Positions 26,506-35,562 of a DNA stretch of 64,000 bases are shown in pieces. How positions within the stretch are numbered: position 1 is the first letter of the stretch; each line of letters opens with the position of its first letter. The notes below the pieces were generated by a model that saw nothing but the letters and a program-made list of their open reading frames with translations, did not search any database and had not been told where the DNA came from. This stretch comes from Curtobacterium sp. Leaf261 (GTDB taxonomy: Bacteria; Actinomycetota; Actinomycetes; Actinomycetales; Microbacteriaceae). The stretch is taken from positions 548,915 through 612,914 of the forward strand of contig NZ_LMMJ01000008.1 of the NCBI RefSeq assembly GCF_001422205.1, read 5' to 3'. A program made the translations under genes and the position numbers.

Positions 26506-26530
26506 CCCGGAGGGACCGGGTGTGGAGAAG

Positions 26531-28219
26531 TCAGGAGCGCGAGCGCCCGGCCTGTGACGAGTCCATGGCGAGCTCCTCCGCATCGAGGGTCACGAGCACG
26601 CGCCGCATGACCTCCTCGTCGAGGTTCCCCTCCTCGCGCTGCTCGAGCACGACCTCGCGACGGCGGTCGAGCAGTTCCCGTCGGATCACCTGCACCTGCG
26701 CCGCGGTGAGGCGAGCAGGGCCCCTGGCGGCCTCGTCCTCCTCGTCCTCGGCTTCGCGCCGGAAGTCGTCGGCCTGCCGCTCGAGGCGGGTCCGGAGCCG
26801 ACCGACGGACGCGGCCACCGCCTCCTCACCGAACTGCGACGCCCACGTCTCGTGGCGCTCGTCGATGAGCCGGAGCGCGGCGGAGGTGGTGCGGCGGGAG
26901 AGCGCCAGCTCGTCGGCGATGTCGCGCTCGCCCTCGAGTGGGTCGCGGACGTCCAGTCGCCGGATCACGGCGGGGAGCGTCAGGCCCTGGATGAGCAGGG
27001 TGCCGACCGTCACGACGAACGCGATGAGGAAGATGGTGTCCTGCGCCGGGATGTCGGTGGGGGAGTTGACGACCGAGACCGCCGCGGCGAGGGTCACCAC
27101 GCCGCGCATGCCCGTCCACGAGACGACGGTCAGCTCGCGCCAGGACATGTACGGCTCTCGGGTGCCCCGCAGCCAGCGCAACCACTTCCGACGGCGGGTG
27201 ATCCGGACGACCCTCGGACGGAGCCACCGCCCGTTGACCCGTCGGCGGTAGTACGACAGGAACACGAACACCGGCCGCACCAGGATGACGACGGCGAGCA
27301 CCACGAAGGCGACACCGACGCTCTGCCAGAGGCTGCGGTCGCTCTCGATCGTGCTCTGGACGACGTCGCGGAGCTGCAGACCGATGAGCGCGAACACGAA
27401 GCCCTCGAGGATGACGTCGGCACTCGTCCACAGGGGGCGCTCCTGCAGCCGCGTCGCGTAGCTCCCCTTCGGCGAGTTGAAGCCGATGTAGAGGCCCGCC
27501 GTGACGACCGCGATGACGCCGGAGCCGGAGAGGTCCTCCGCGAGGATGTAGGCCACGAACGGGAGCAGGATGCTCATGATCGTCTCCACGATCGGGTCGT
27601 TGATCCGCATCTGGATCCAGTGCACGACGACGCCGAGCACGCCGCCCACGACGAGGCCCACACCGATGGCGAGCCCGAAGATGCCGAGGTCCTGCACCCA
27701 GGTGAGCCCCGCGCCGGCGATGATCAGCGTGAACACGCGCACGAGCGTCAGCGATGACGCGTCGTTGATGAGGCTCTCGCCGGACAGCACGTCCATCACG
27801 CGCCGGGGGAGCCCGAGCTTCCGGCCGATCGCCGCGGCGGAGACGGCGTCCGGCGGGGCGACCACCGCGCCGAGCAGGATCGCGGCCGGGAGCGACATGT
27901 CCGGGATGAGCGCGTACGCGACGAACCCGACGACGATCGCGGTGACGATCGGGAGCACGATGCCGAGCCGCCGGATCTGGCGCGCGGACTTCCGGAAGCT
28001 CTGCCAGGACACGTCGAGCGCGGCCGAGTACAGCAGCGGCGGCAGGACGATCTCGAGGATGACGTCGGAGTCGATCTCGGTGTGCGGGATGCCGGGGATG
28101 AACGACGCGGCGAGCGCGACCGCGGTCACGAGGAGCGGCGCGGGCAGGTTCTTCGCCCGGGCGAACCCGGTGATCGCCAGGGACACGACCAGCACGACGA
28201 GCAGTTCTGCGATGTCCAT
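26531..28219 (-). CDS. CPA1-family Na+(K+)/H+ antiporter
   Basis: A 562-residue cation/proton antiporter of the NhaP/YjcE type with about twelve hydrophobic helices. Conserved features are VVAPPDAVSAAAIGRKLGLPRR, SGESLINDASSLTLVRV (the Asp in the ND pair is the proposed ion-binding residue), and WTGMRGVVTLAAAVSV. The C-terminal ~150 residues form a charged cytoplasmic regulatory tail. It would exchange Na+ or K+ for H+ at the cell membrane for pH and salt homeostasis. ATG 28219 is preferred to ATG 28252 because AGAGGA lies about 11 bases before it and it begins the first helix. Ion preference cannot be read from sequence. Confidence 0.87.
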   Translation of the reverse strand: MDIAELLVVLVVSLAITGFARAKNLPAPLLVTAVALAASFIPGIPHTEIDSDVILEIVLPPLLYSAALDVSWQSFRKSARQIRRLGIVLPIVTAIVVGFVAYALIPDMSLPAAILLGAVVAPPDAVSAAAIGRKLGLPRRVMDVLSGESLINDASSLTLVRVFTLIIAGAGLTWVQDLGIFGLAIGVGLVVGGVLGVVVHWIQMRINDPIVETIMSILLPFVAYILAEDLSGSGVIAVVTAGLYIGFNSPKGSYATRLQERPLWTSADVILEGFVFALIGLQLRDVVQSTIESDRSLWQSVGVAFVVLAVVILVRPVFVFLSYYRRRVNGRWLRPRVVRITRRRKWLRWLRGTREPYMSWRELTVVSWTGMRGVVTLAAAVSVVNSPTDIPAQDTIFLIAFVVTVGTLLIQGLTLPAVIRRLDVRDPLEGERDIADELALSRRTTSAALRLIDERHETWASQFGEEAVAASVGRLRTRLERQADDFRREAEDEEDEAARGPARLTAAQVQVIRRELLDRRREVVLEQREEGNLDEEVMRRVLVTLDAEELAMDSSQAGRSRS

Positions 28220-28358
28220 CCGGCAGTGGGTCCTCTCAGGTCGGATGTCCATCCTCGCAGAGCCGTGCGACGAGCAACGTCGCGGGTGAACGGACCGTGA
28301 ACAGCGAGTTGCGCGTCCAGGTTGCCATCGAGCGGTTCACCTGGGAGACTCCTCCGCG

Positions 28359-29615
28359 GTGGATCTCACGCTCATAGTCGTCCTGGTCATCGCGTTGGCC
28401 CTCTTCTTCGACTTCACAAACGGTTTTCACGACACTGCCAACGCGATGGCGACCCCGATCGCAACCGGCGCCATGAAGCCGAAGGTCGCGGTGACTGTCG
28501 CTGCGGTGCTGAACCTCGTCGGAGCGTTCCTCAGCACAGAGGTCGCGACGTCGATCTCGCACGGGCTCATCAACGAGGGCGACGGCGGTGTCGCCATCAC
28601 CCCCGCGATGATCTTCGCGGGCCTGATCGGTGCCGTGACCTGGAACATGATCACGTGGCTCCGCGGGCTCCCGTCGTCGTCGAGCCACGCACTGTTCGGC
28701 GGGCTCATCGGTGCCGCGATCGTCGGCGCGGGGTTCGGGTCGGTCAACTACGCCTCACTGCTCGCGGTGGTGATCATCCCCGCGTTCCTGTCGCCCGTGA
28801 TCGCGGCACTCGTGTCGCTCCTGGCGACCCGCATCGCCTACCGCGTCACGAAGCGCCCGGTGTTCCCGAACGAACGTGGCGGGTTCCGCATCGGGCAGAT
28901 CTTCACCTCGTCGATGGTCTCGCTGGCGCACGGGACGAACGACGCACAGAAGACCATGGGTGTCATCACCCTCACGCTCATCGCCGGCGGGTTCCAGTCG
29001 ACGAACTCCGGGCCGCAGCTCTGGGTCGTCGTGGCCTGCGCCATGGCGATCGCGCTCGGCACCTACACCGGCGGCTGGCGCATCATCCGGACGCTCGGGT
29101 CCGGGCTCATCGACATCCGCGCGACACAGGGCTTCGCGGCCGAGGCCTCCACCGCCGCCACGATCCTCGCGTCGAGCCACCTCGGGTTCGCCCTCTCGAC
29201 GACGCAGGTGTCGTCCGGGTCGATCATCGGTGCCGGTCTCGGCCGTCGTGGTTCGCGCATCCAGTGGTCGACCGCGGGCAAGATCGTCGTCGCCTGGTTC
29301 ATCACGCTCCCCGCGGCGGCACTGGTCGGCGCCGCCGCATCGGCGATCGCCCTCATCGGGACGTCCGGGCTCGTCATCGACGCCGTGATCGCGGTCGTGG
29401 TGATCGGCGGGCTGTACGTCCTGTCACGGCGCAACCCGAACGAGCAGGCCGCCGCGATGGAGGTCGACGTCGCCGCGAACGCGATCCTCACACGCAAGCA
29501 GCGGCGGGACCTGCAGCGCCGGAAGCGTGCCGAGCAGGTCGCGACGCGCCGTGTCGCGCTGAGCCGCGAGAAGACGCTCCGCCGCATGGCGGCGCGGAAG
29601 GGCGGTCGGCGATGA
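28359..29615 (+). CDS. pit: PiT-family inorganic phosphate transporter
   Basis: A 418-residue low-affinity phosphate permease. Both PiT signatures are present: FDFTNGFHDTANAMATPIATGAMKP near the N-terminus and SMVSLAHGTNDAQKTMGVI in the second half, each forming part of the ion pathway. About ten transmembrane helices are visible, and a basic tail (RKQRRDLQRRKRAEQ) ends the protein. It moves phosphate with a cation into the cytoplasm. GTG 28359 follows GAGACT by 8 bases and has no Shine-Dalgarno. It overlaps the next small gene by an ATGA. The 139-bp divergent gap to the antiporter gene holds both promoters. Confidence 0.92.
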   Translation: MDLTLIVVLVIALALFFDFTNGFHDTANAMATPIATGAMKPKVAVTVAAVLNLVGAFLSTEVATSISHGLINEGDGGVAITPAMIFAGLIGAVTWNMITWLRGLPSSSSHALFGGLIGAAIVGAGFGSVNYASLLAVVIIPAFLSPVIAALVSLLATRIAYRVTKRPVFPNERGGFRIGQIFTSSMVSLAHGTNDAQKTMGVITLTLIAGGFQSTNSGPQLWVVVACAMAIALGTYTGGWRIIRTLGSGLIDIRATQGFAAEASTAATILASSHLGFALSTTQVSSGSIIGAGLGRRGSRIQWSTAGKIVVAWFITLPAAALVGAAASAIALIGTSGLVIDAVIAVVVIGGLYVLSRRNPNEQAAAMEVDVAANAILTRKQRRDLQRRKRAEQVATRRVALSREKTLRRMAARKGGRR

Positions 29616-29905
29616 TCGACTGGAGTGCGTTCCTCCTGGTGGCGGTCGTCGCCGTCGTCTCCGCGTGCTTCGTGGTGTTCGTGTACTCCGTCGGACTCCG
29701 CCTCTGGAGCGCCGCCGATGCGATGGCCGGCAAGTACAGCATCCGCGCCGACGGCACGCTGGGCCCGTCGACGTCGGACATCCCCGGTGCGACGAGCTCC
29801 GTCGGCATGGTCCGACTCGTGCGGTCCGGAGCCATCGCGTGCTACGTCGTGTGCGCGCTCGTGGTGCTCTACGGCATCTACCTCATCGTCCCGCAGTTCC
29901 ACTAG
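29612..29905 (+). CDS. small two-helix membrane protein
   Basis: A 97-residue protein with two hydrophobic helices (AFLLVAVVAVVSACFVVFVYSVGL and IACYVVCALVVLYGIYLIV). A short polar loop (GKYSIRADGTLGPSTSDIP) lies between them. Its ATG overlaps the Pit stop (ATGA), so it is made together with the phosphate carrier. Small membrane proteins next to pit genes are common in actinobacteria, but no function is established that I know of; a modulator of Pit is inference. Confidence 0.78.
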   Translation: MIDWSAFLLVAVVAVVSACFVVFVYSVGLRLWSAADAMAGKYSIRADGTLGPSTSDIPGATSSVGMVRLVRSGAIACYVVCALVVLYGIYLIVPQFH

Positions 29906-29942
29906 CCGACCCCGCCACGATCGCGCCGCACGCGGTGCGCAC

Positions 29943-30100
29943 CGGTGCACCGTGCCTCCAGTCCGACAGGCGGGTGTCCGCGGACTGCCGGCCGACGACC
30001 GGACTGGAGGCGCGCCTCCGGTCCGGCTGGCAGCCCTCCGCCGGACACACGGCCGGTTATCGGACCGGACACACGGCCGGTGATCGGACCGGAGGCACGC
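29943..30100. repeat. CTGGAGG-family palindromes and 24-bp tandem duplication
   Basis: The gap before aspA holds CCGTGCCTCCAGTCC (from 29951), GGACTGGAGGCGCGCCTCCGG (30001-) and GGACCGGAGGCACG (30086-), members of the palindrome family described elsewhere. It also has a 24-bp unit beginning CCGGACACACGGCCGG at 30041 and again at 30065, differing in one base. Confidence 0.85.
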
Positions 30101-30189
30101 CCCGCCCGACCGGAACCGGTAACGTCGGTCGCGCCGACAAGCGCACGAACGACGCGGGACGACGATGTCCCGCGAGACAGGAGCACCCC

Positions 30190-31650
30190 GTGGTGGACAC
30201 CCGTACCGAGACCGACTCCCTGGGGCACCGCGAGGTCCCCGTCGACGCGTACTGGGGCGTCAACACCCTGCGGGCGCTCGAGAACTTCCCGATCACCTCG
30301 GTCCCGATCTCGGTCTACCCGGACCTCATCGAGGCCCTCGCGACCGTCAAGCAGGCCGCTGCCCGGGCGAACAAGGCGATCGGCGTCCTCGATGCCCGCC
30401 GCGCCGACGCCATCGACCAGGCCGCACAGGAGGTCAGGGACGGCGCACTCCGTGACCAGTTCGTCGTCGACGTCGTGCAGGGCGGCGCGGGGACGTCCAC
30501 GAACATGAACACGAACGAGGTGCTCGCGAACCGGGCCCTCGAGATCCTCGGGCACCCGAAGGGCGACTACCAGGCTCTGCACCCGATCGACCACGTCAAC
30601 CGGTCCCAGTCCACGAACGACACCTACCCGACGTCGATCAAGCTCGCGATGATCATCGGGACCCGTCGGCTCGCCGGTGCGCTCGACGAGCTGAGCGACG
30701 CGTTCGCGGAGCGGGGCCGTGCGTTCCAGAACGTCCTCAAGGTGGGACGGACGCAGCTGCAGGACGCCGTGCCGATGACGCTCGGGCAGGAGTTCACCGG
30801 CTTCGCGCACACCATCGCCGAGGACGCCGTGATGCTCCGGAAGGTGGTGCCGCTCCTCGCCGAGATGAACCTCGGGGCCACGGCGATCGGCACCGGCATC
30901 ACGGCCGACCCGCAGTACCGGGCCGAGGTGCGGAACCAGCTCGCCGCGGCGTCCGGGATCGACGTCGTGACGGCACCCGACCTCATCGAGGCCACGAGTG
31001 ACGCGGGCGTGTTCCTGACGCTCTCCGGCACGGTCAAGCGGAGTGCGGCGAAGCTCTCGAAGATCTGCAACGACCTCCGGCTCCTCGCGTCCGGACCGCA
31101 GGCCGGCCTCGGCGAGATCACCCTGCCGGCACGGCAGGCCGGGTCCTCGATCATGCCGGGCAAGGTGAATCCGGTGATCCCGGAGGTCGTCAACCAGATC
31201 GCGTTCGCGGTCGCCGGTGCGGACACGACCGTGACCATGGCTGCCGAGGGCGGGCAGCTGCAGCTCAACGCGTTCGAGCCGATCATCACGCACTCGATCC
31301 TGCAGAGCCTGCAGTGGATGGCGAACGGCTGTGCGACCCTCCGGGTGCACTGCGTCACCGGCATCGAGGCGAACGAGGCCAAGCTCGCGGCGCAGGTCGA
31401 CACGAACGTCGGCATCGTCACCGCGCTGACCCCGTACATCGGCTACGCGGCAGCCGCGTCGATCGCGCACACCGCGCTGACGACGTCGACGCCGATCTCG
31501 ACGCTCGTCCTCGCCGCGGGCCTGATGGACGAGGCGCAGGTGCACCGCGTGTTGTCCCCGGCGCGGCTGTCCGGGATCGAGCTCGCGACGGGTGCGATCC
31601 CCGTGGTCACCGAGGCGATGCTCGACGCCGCGGCCCGCGAGAAGGAGTAG
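30190..31650 (+). CDS. aspA: aspartate ammonia-lyase
   Basis: A 486-residue aspartase/fumarase-superfamily enzyme, catalysing L-aspartate to fumarate plus ammonia in the cytoplasm. The superfamily signature GSSIMPGKVNPVIPE supplies the catalytic-loop Ser. The N-terminal TETDSLGHREVPVDAYWGVNTLRALENF and the substrate loop GTSTNMNTNEVLANRALEILG favour aspartase over fumarase. GTG 30190 has an AGGAG site 6 bases upstream; GTG 30193 is adjacent and equally possible. A TAACGT hexamer near 30120 may be the -10. The gene stands alone behind a repeat-rich gap. Confidence 0.92.
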   Translation: MVDTRTETDSLGHREVPVDAYWGVNTLRALENFPITSVPISVYPDLIEALATVKQAAARANKAIGVLDARRADAIDQAAQEVRDGALRDQFVVDVVQGGAGTSTNMNTNEVLANRALEILGHPKGDYQALHPIDHVNRSQSTNDTYPTSIKLAMIIGTRRLAGALDELSDAFAERGRAFQNVLKVGRTQLQDAVPMTLGQEFTGFAHTIAEDAVMLRKVVPLLAEMNLGATAIGTGITADPQYRAEVRNQLAAASGIDVVTAPDLIEATSDAGVFLTLSGTVKRSAAKLSKICNDLRLLASGPQAGLGEITLPARQAGSSIMPGKVNPVIPEVVNQIAFAVAGADTTVTMAAEGGQLQLNAFEPIITHSILQSLQWMANGCATLRVHCVTGIEANEAKLAAQVDTNVGIVTALTPYIGYAAAASIAHTALTTSTPISTLVLAAGLMDEAQVHRVLSPARLSGIELATGAIPVVTEAMLDAAAREKE

Positions 31651-31661
31651 GGGCCCGGCCC

Positions 31662-32756
31662 TCAGTCGGACGGCAGCGGCTGCTCGTCGGCACCGACGCG
31701 GACCTGCTTCGCGACGTCGCGGAGGTGCTGTTCGGCCTGCGCCACGTCCGGTTCGGGGTCCGGCAGCTCGGCGGCGGCCATCCGTACCTCGTGCGCGGCG
31801 GCGACGTCGGCGTCGTGCCACCGGGCGAGCGCGAAGTTCCGGCGGACGTCGCGGAGCGGGAGCCGGATGACCGTGTCCGCGTCGATGCCGGCGAGGAGCT
31901 GCCGGAGCCGGATGACCTCGGAGTCGAGCTCGCCGCCGACGACGAGCACGAAGTTCGAGATGTACAGGTAGACGAGCAGCAGGATCGCGCCGCCGAGCCA
32001 GCCGTAGGCCCGGTTCGTGGACCCGATCGTCTCGACGTAGAGCACGAAGCCGAACGTCGCGAGTGCCCAGGTGCCGATCGCGAACGCGGCACCGGCGGAC
32101 ACCCATCGGAGCTGCGGGGTCCTGACGTTCGGCGTCGCGTAGTAGAGCACCGCCACCATGACGACGAGGGTGACGAGGAGCACCGGCCACTTGCCGACGT
32201 TCCAGACGAGTGCGAACCAGCCGGGCCAGCGCATCTCGTCGATCACGGCCGCGGCCACGCCCGGTGTCCCGAGCAGGATGCCGATGGCGATGGCTCCACC
32301 GACCATGATGAGCATCGTGACGAGGAGCATCATGCTGCGGAACTTGAAGATCCGCCGGCCTTCCTCGACCTCGTAGGCGGTGTTGAGGGCCCGACCGAAC
32401 GCGGTCACGTACCCGGACAGCGACCACAGCGTCAGGAGGAGGCCGACCGCGAACGCGAGCCACGGGTTGTCGAGCTGCGTGAGCTGCCGGAGCGGTGTCT
32501 CGAGGTGCTGCGCCGTCTCCGGCCGGATGATCACACCGACGAGCCGGACGATGTCGTCGATGGTGTCGCTGCCCCGGTCGAGGATCGAGACCGCGGACAC
32601 CACCGCGAGTGCGGTGGGGAACACCGTCAGCGTGGCGAAGAACGTCAGTGCGGCTGCGGCGTCCACGACGCGGTGCCGGATGACCTGATGGGTCGTCCGG
32701 CGGACCACCGCGCGGAACCCCGCGCGCTGGAGGTCGCGGATCGGGGACTCCTGCAC
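31662..32756 (-). CDS. YihY/BrkB-family membrane protein
   Basis: A 364-residue protein with six predicted helices. The family features are DAAAALTFFATLTVFPTALAVVS at the start, the central LWSLSGYVTAFGRALNTAYEVEEGR, and PGWFALVWNVGKWPVLLVTLVVMVAVLYYATPNV. BrkB-type proteins are uncharacterised inner-membrane proteins; early links to RNase or serum resistance are not reliable. The soluble C-terminal ~70 residues are acidic. GTG 32756 follows TACCTT by 7 bases with no ribosome binding site, so it is probably leaderless. It lies downstream of the MFS gene but is separated from it by a palindromic repeat. Confidence 0.85.
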   Translation of the reverse strand: MQESPIRDLQRAGFRAVVRRTTHQVIRHRVVDAAAALTFFATLTVFPTALAVVSAVSILDRGSDTIDDIVRLVGVIIRPETAQHLETPLRQLTQLDNPWLAFAVGLLLTLWSLSGYVTAFGRALNTAYEVEEGRRIFKFRSMMLLVTMLIMVGGAIAIGILLGTPGVAAAVIDEMRWPGWFALVWNVGKWPVLLVTLVVMVAVLYYATPNVRTPQLRWVSAGAAFAIGTWALATFGFVLYVETIGSTNRAYGWLGGAILLLVYLYISNFVLVVGGELDSEVIRLRQLLAGIDADTVIRLPLRDVRRNFALARWHDADVAAAHEVRMAAAELPDPEPDVAQAEQHLRDVAKQVRVGADEQPLPSD

Positions 32757-32763
32757 AGGTGCA

Positions 32764-32769
32764 AAGGTA
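32764..32769 (-). promoter_or_regulatory. -10 TACCTT, leaderless brkB-like start
   Basis: TACCTT on the minus strand is followed after 7 bases (TGCACCT) by GTG 32756. Confidence 0.6.
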
Positions 32770-32779
32770 CCGGTTCAGA

Positions 32780-32885
32780 GACGGGAGGCGCGGTGCCGGG
32801 CCGCCCCGTCCCTCCGGTCCGGTGGGTGCGCGGACGGGAGGCGCGGTGCCGGGCCGCCCCGTCCCTCCCGTCCTGCGGGTGCGCG
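32780..32885. repeat. 53-bp tandem duplication of a palindromic element
   Basis: Two 53-bp units (32780-32832 and 32833-32885) begin GACGGGAGGCGCGGTGCCGG. Each contains GGGAGG and CCCTCC arms of the CTGGAGG palindrome family. The units differ at a few positions near CCTCCGGTCC/CCTCCCGTCC. The pair fills the gap between MFS and BrkB genes and probably ends the MFS transcript. Confidence 0.9.
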
Positions 32886-32903
32886 CCCGTCGACCAGCGC
32901 GGG

Positions 32904-34235
32904 TCAGCGCGCGGACGGGAACGCGGCGTCGTACCGGCGGAACGAGGGCACCGCACGCAGGACGAGCGCGACCAGCACGATGATCGCGATCCCGCCGACG
33001 ATCGGCGGGACGGCGATGCCGATCGCGACGACGAGCCCGGCGTAGAGGTCGCCGACGCGCGGTCCGCCCGTCACGACGACCGTGAAGATCCCCTGGAGCC
33101 GTCCCCGCATGCCGTCGGGTGCGGCGGCCTGCAGGATGGTGCCGCGGAACACCGCGCTGACGTTGTCCGCACCCCCGGCGACGGCGAGGATCAGCGCGGC
33201 GAACCCGAGCGCCGGCAGGATCCCCGTCGTGAAGCTGTCGCCCGCGCGTCCGCCGAGCAGGTGCGCGAGCGCGATCACGATGCCGAAGACCCCGATCGCG
33301 GCACCGTAGACCGTGATCGCCCACCCGACCGCGGCGCCCTGCCGTCGCACACCCCCGAGCCGACCGGAGAAGACACTCGACGCGAGGGCACCGATCGCGT
33401 AGGCCGCGGTGAGCGCGCCGACGGTGATGGACCCGCCGCCGATCACGAGCGCACCGATCGCCGGGAACAGCACACGCGGCTGCCCGAAGGTCATCGCGAT
33501 GATGTCGAGCACGAACGTCATGCCGATCGCCGGTGAGCTCCGGAGGAACTTCGCGCCCTCGACGAGGCTGCCGAGTCCGGGCTTCTGGACGGTGTGCTCC
33601 GGCGCCATCCGCGGGAGGGTGATGATGCCCATGAACGCGAAGCTGAACAGCACGACGTCGATCGTGTAGGTCGGGGCGAACCCGACCGCGGCGACGAGCA
33701 CACCCGCGACCGCCGGGCCGACCGTGACCGCGAGGCCGGAGCCGATCCCGCTGAGGGCGCTCGCGGCGGGGAGCAGGTCCGTGCCGATGAGCCGCGGGAT
33801 GATCGCCGACCGCGAGGCGCCGATGACCGTGCCGGCGACCGCGTTCACGGTCGCGAGGACGTACAGCAGCCCGACGCTGTCGAGTCCGAGCCACGCGTGC
33901 AGGGCGATGAGCGCGGTCGAGACCCAGGCCAGCACCGCCGAGATGAGCGCGACGCTCCGACGGTCGAACGCGTCCGCGAGCATGCCGCCGTAGAGCCCGG
34001 CGACGATCATCGGGACGAGGGCGATCACACCGACGAGCGACACCGCGAACGTCGAGGAGGTGATGTCGTACACCTCGAGCCCGACGGCGACCGAGGTCAT
34101 CATCGTGCCGATGCCGGCCACGGAGCTGCCGATGAGGAGCCTGGCGAAGGCCGGCGACCGGCGCATCGGGGTGAGGTCGGCGAAGATGGATCGATGCGGG
34201 GCGGTGGTGCCGTCGTCGGCGGGAGGTGGTGTCAC
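32904..34235 (-). CDS. MFS transporter
   Basis: A 443-residue major facilitator with about twelve hydrophobic helices and a central loop (PRMAPEHTVQKPGLGSLVEGAKFLRSSP). It is closest in look to the enterobactin-exporter-like/DUF894 group (TMMTSVAVGLEVYDITSSTFAVSLVGVIALVPMIVAGLYGGMLADAFDRR). The GGMLADAFDRRSV segment is the loop 2-3 MFS signature. It would move a small solute or drug across the membrane; the substrate is unknown. GTG 34235 diverges from the FKBP gene with only 56 bp between start codons. Confidence 0.87.
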   Translation of the reverse strand: MTPPPADDGTTAPHRSIFADLTPMRRSPAFARLLIGSSVAGIGTMMTSVAVGLEVYDITSSTFAVSLVGVIALVPMIVAGLYGGMLADAFDRRSVALISAVLAWVSTALIALHAWLGLDSVGLLYVLATVNAVAGTVIGASRSAIIPRLIGTDLLPAASALSGIGSGLAVTVGPAVAGVLVAAVGFAPTYTIDVVLFSFAFMGIITLPRMAPEHTVQKPGLGSLVEGAKFLRSSPAIGMTFVLDIIAMTFGQPRVLFPAIGALVIGGGSITVGALTAAYAIGALASSVFSGRLGGVRRQGAAVGWAITVYGAAIGVFGIVIALAHLLGGRAGDSFTTGILPALGFAALILAVAGGADNVSAVFRGTILQAAAPDGMRGRLQGIFTVVVTGGPRVGDLYAGLVVAIGIAVPPIVGGIAIIVLVALVLRAVPSFRRYDAAFPSAR

Positions 34236-34278
34236 GGTGGAACCATTCTGTCGGACACCGACGACACGGGGGGTCTGG

Positions 34279-34284
34279 TTGACT
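34279..34284 (+). promoter_or_regulatory. -10 type TTGACT, leaderless FKBP start
   Basis: TTGACT is followed after 7 bases (GATCCGC) by ATG 34292, in the same GGTTGACTG context as at 9733 and 20308. Confidence 0.5.
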
Positions 34285-34291
34285 GATCCGC

Positions 34292-34663
34292 ATGACTGAT
34301 CTCACCAAGAAGCCCGAGTTCGACGCCCCCGAGGGCCCCGCACCCACCGACCTCGTGATCACCGACATCGTCTCCGGGGACGGCGACGAGGCGCAGTCCG
34401 GATCGACCGTCAAGGTGCACTACGCGGGCGTCGAGTACGACTCCGGCGAGGAGTTCGACTCGTCGTGGAGCCGCGGTGAGCCGATCGACTTCCCGCTCGC
34501 GGCACTCGTCCGCGGCTGGCAGGAGGGCATCCCCGGCATGCAGGTCGGCGGTCGCCGCAAGCTCGTCGTCCCGCCGGAGCTCGCCTACGGCCCTGCCGGC
34601 GGCGGACACCCCCTGTCCGGCAAGACCCTGATCTTCGTGATCGACCTGCTCGGCGTCCGCTGA
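34292..34663 (+). CDS. FKBP-type peptidyl-prolyl cis-trans isomerase
   Basis: A 123-residue single-domain FKBP. Active-site pattern is complete: VKVHYAGVEYDSGEEFDSSWSRGEPIDFPL, then VRGWQEGIPGMQVGGRRKLVVPPELAYGP and GKTLIFVIDLLGV. It speeds cis-trans isomerisation of prolyl bonds. With no signal peptide it should act in the cytoplasm. It overlaps the aldo/keto reductase start by one base (TGATG), forming a two-gene operon. Confidence 0.94.
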   Translation: MTDLTKKPEFDAPEGPAPTDLVITDIVSGDGDEAQSGSTVKVHYAGVEYDSGEEFDSSWSRGEPIDFPLAALVRGWQEGIPGMQVGGRRKLVVPPELAYGPAGGGHPLSGKTLIFVIDLLGVR

Positions 34664-35505
34664 TGACGGCCGGTGCGGGGATCCCGACACTCGAGCTCAA
34701 CGACGGCAACCGACTCCCGGCGATCGGCCTCGGCACGTACGGGCTGAACGGCGACGAGGGTGCTGCCGCCGTCGGCGCGGGCATCGACAGCGGATACCGA
34801 CTGCTCGACACCGCGCTCAACTACGGCAACGAGGACGCCGTCGGCGCGGCGGTGCGTGCGTCGAGCGTGCCGCGCGAGGAGCTGTTCGTCACGACGAAGC
34901 TCCCCGGCCGGCACCACGGGTACGACGAGACGCTCCGGTCGATGGAGGAGTCCCTCGGGAACCTCGGTCTCGACCACGTCGACCTCTACCTCATCCACTG
35001 GCCGAACCCGTCCGTCGACAAGTTCGTCGACTCGTGGAAGGCGTTCGTCGAACTGCGGGACCGCGGCCTGGTCCGGTCGATCGGCGTCTCGAACTTCACC
35101 GGGGCGCACCTGCAGCGGATCATCGACGCCACCGGTGTCGCCCCCGCGGTGAACCAGATCGAACTGCACCCCTACTTCCCGCAGGGCGAGCAGCGTGCGG
35201 TCGACGCCCGGCACGGCATCGTGACCGAGAGCTGGAGTCCGCTCGCCACCCAGGGGACGCTCGTCGGCGAGACGGTGATCACCGACATCGCCGCGGCCCA
35301 CGGGGTGACGCCGAACCAGGTCGTCCTCCGGTGGCACGTGCAGATCGGTGCGCTCCCGGTGCCGAAGTCGGGGAACCCGGAGCGGCAGCGGGAGAACCTC
35401 GACGTCTTCGGCTTCGAGCTCTCCGACGACGAGGTCACCGCGATCTCCGGACTCGAGCGCGGCCGGCTCTGGGACGCGGACCCGGACACGCACGAAGAGA
35501 TGTAG
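34663..35505 (+). CDS. aldo/keto reductase
   Basis: A 280-residue NADPH-dependent oxidoreductase of the AKR superfamily (AKR5-like, 2,5-diketo-D-gluconate-reductase type). Catalytic tetrad regions are visible: Asp/Tyr in YRLLDTALNYGNEDAVG, Lys in ELFVTTKL and His in YLIHWPNP. The cofactor end GALPVPKSGNPERQRENLDVF is typical. It would reduce a carbonyl compound; the physiological substrate is unknown. Translation is coupled to the FKBP gene by a one-base overlap. Confidence 0.9.
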   Translation: MTAGAGIPTLELNDGNRLPAIGLGTYGLNGDEGAAAVGAGIDSGYRLLDTALNYGNEDAVGAAVRASSVPREELFVTTKLPGRHHGYDETLRSMEESLGNLGLDHVDLYLIHWPNPSVDKFVDSWKAFVELRDRGLVRSIGVSNFTGAHLQRIIDATGVAPAVNQIELHPYFPQGEQRAVDARHGIVTESWSPLATQGTLVGETVITDIAAAHGVTPNQVVLRWHVQIGALPVPKSGNPERQRENLDVFGFELSDDEVTAISGLERGRLWDADPDTHEEM

Positions 35506-35530
35506 GAACGACCCTCCAGGGGCGGGGCAG

Positions 35531-35536
35531 TACACT
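35531..35536 (+). promoter_or_regulatory. -10 TACACT of the helD-like gene
   Basis: TACACT lies 26 bases before GTG 35563, followed by a GGAGGG Shine-Dalgarno with a 6-base spacer. Unlike many genes in the window this one has a leadered start. Confidence 0.5.
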
Positions 35537-35562
35537 TGTCACCCCGTCCCGGAGGGTTGTGC

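Noticed and set aside
29902-34413. About 1500-codon minus-strand frame opposite aspA and across the BrkB and MFS genes
   Set aside because: Same artefact: Arg/Ala/Pro-rich composition and no motifs, while the overlapping genes have complete family signatures.
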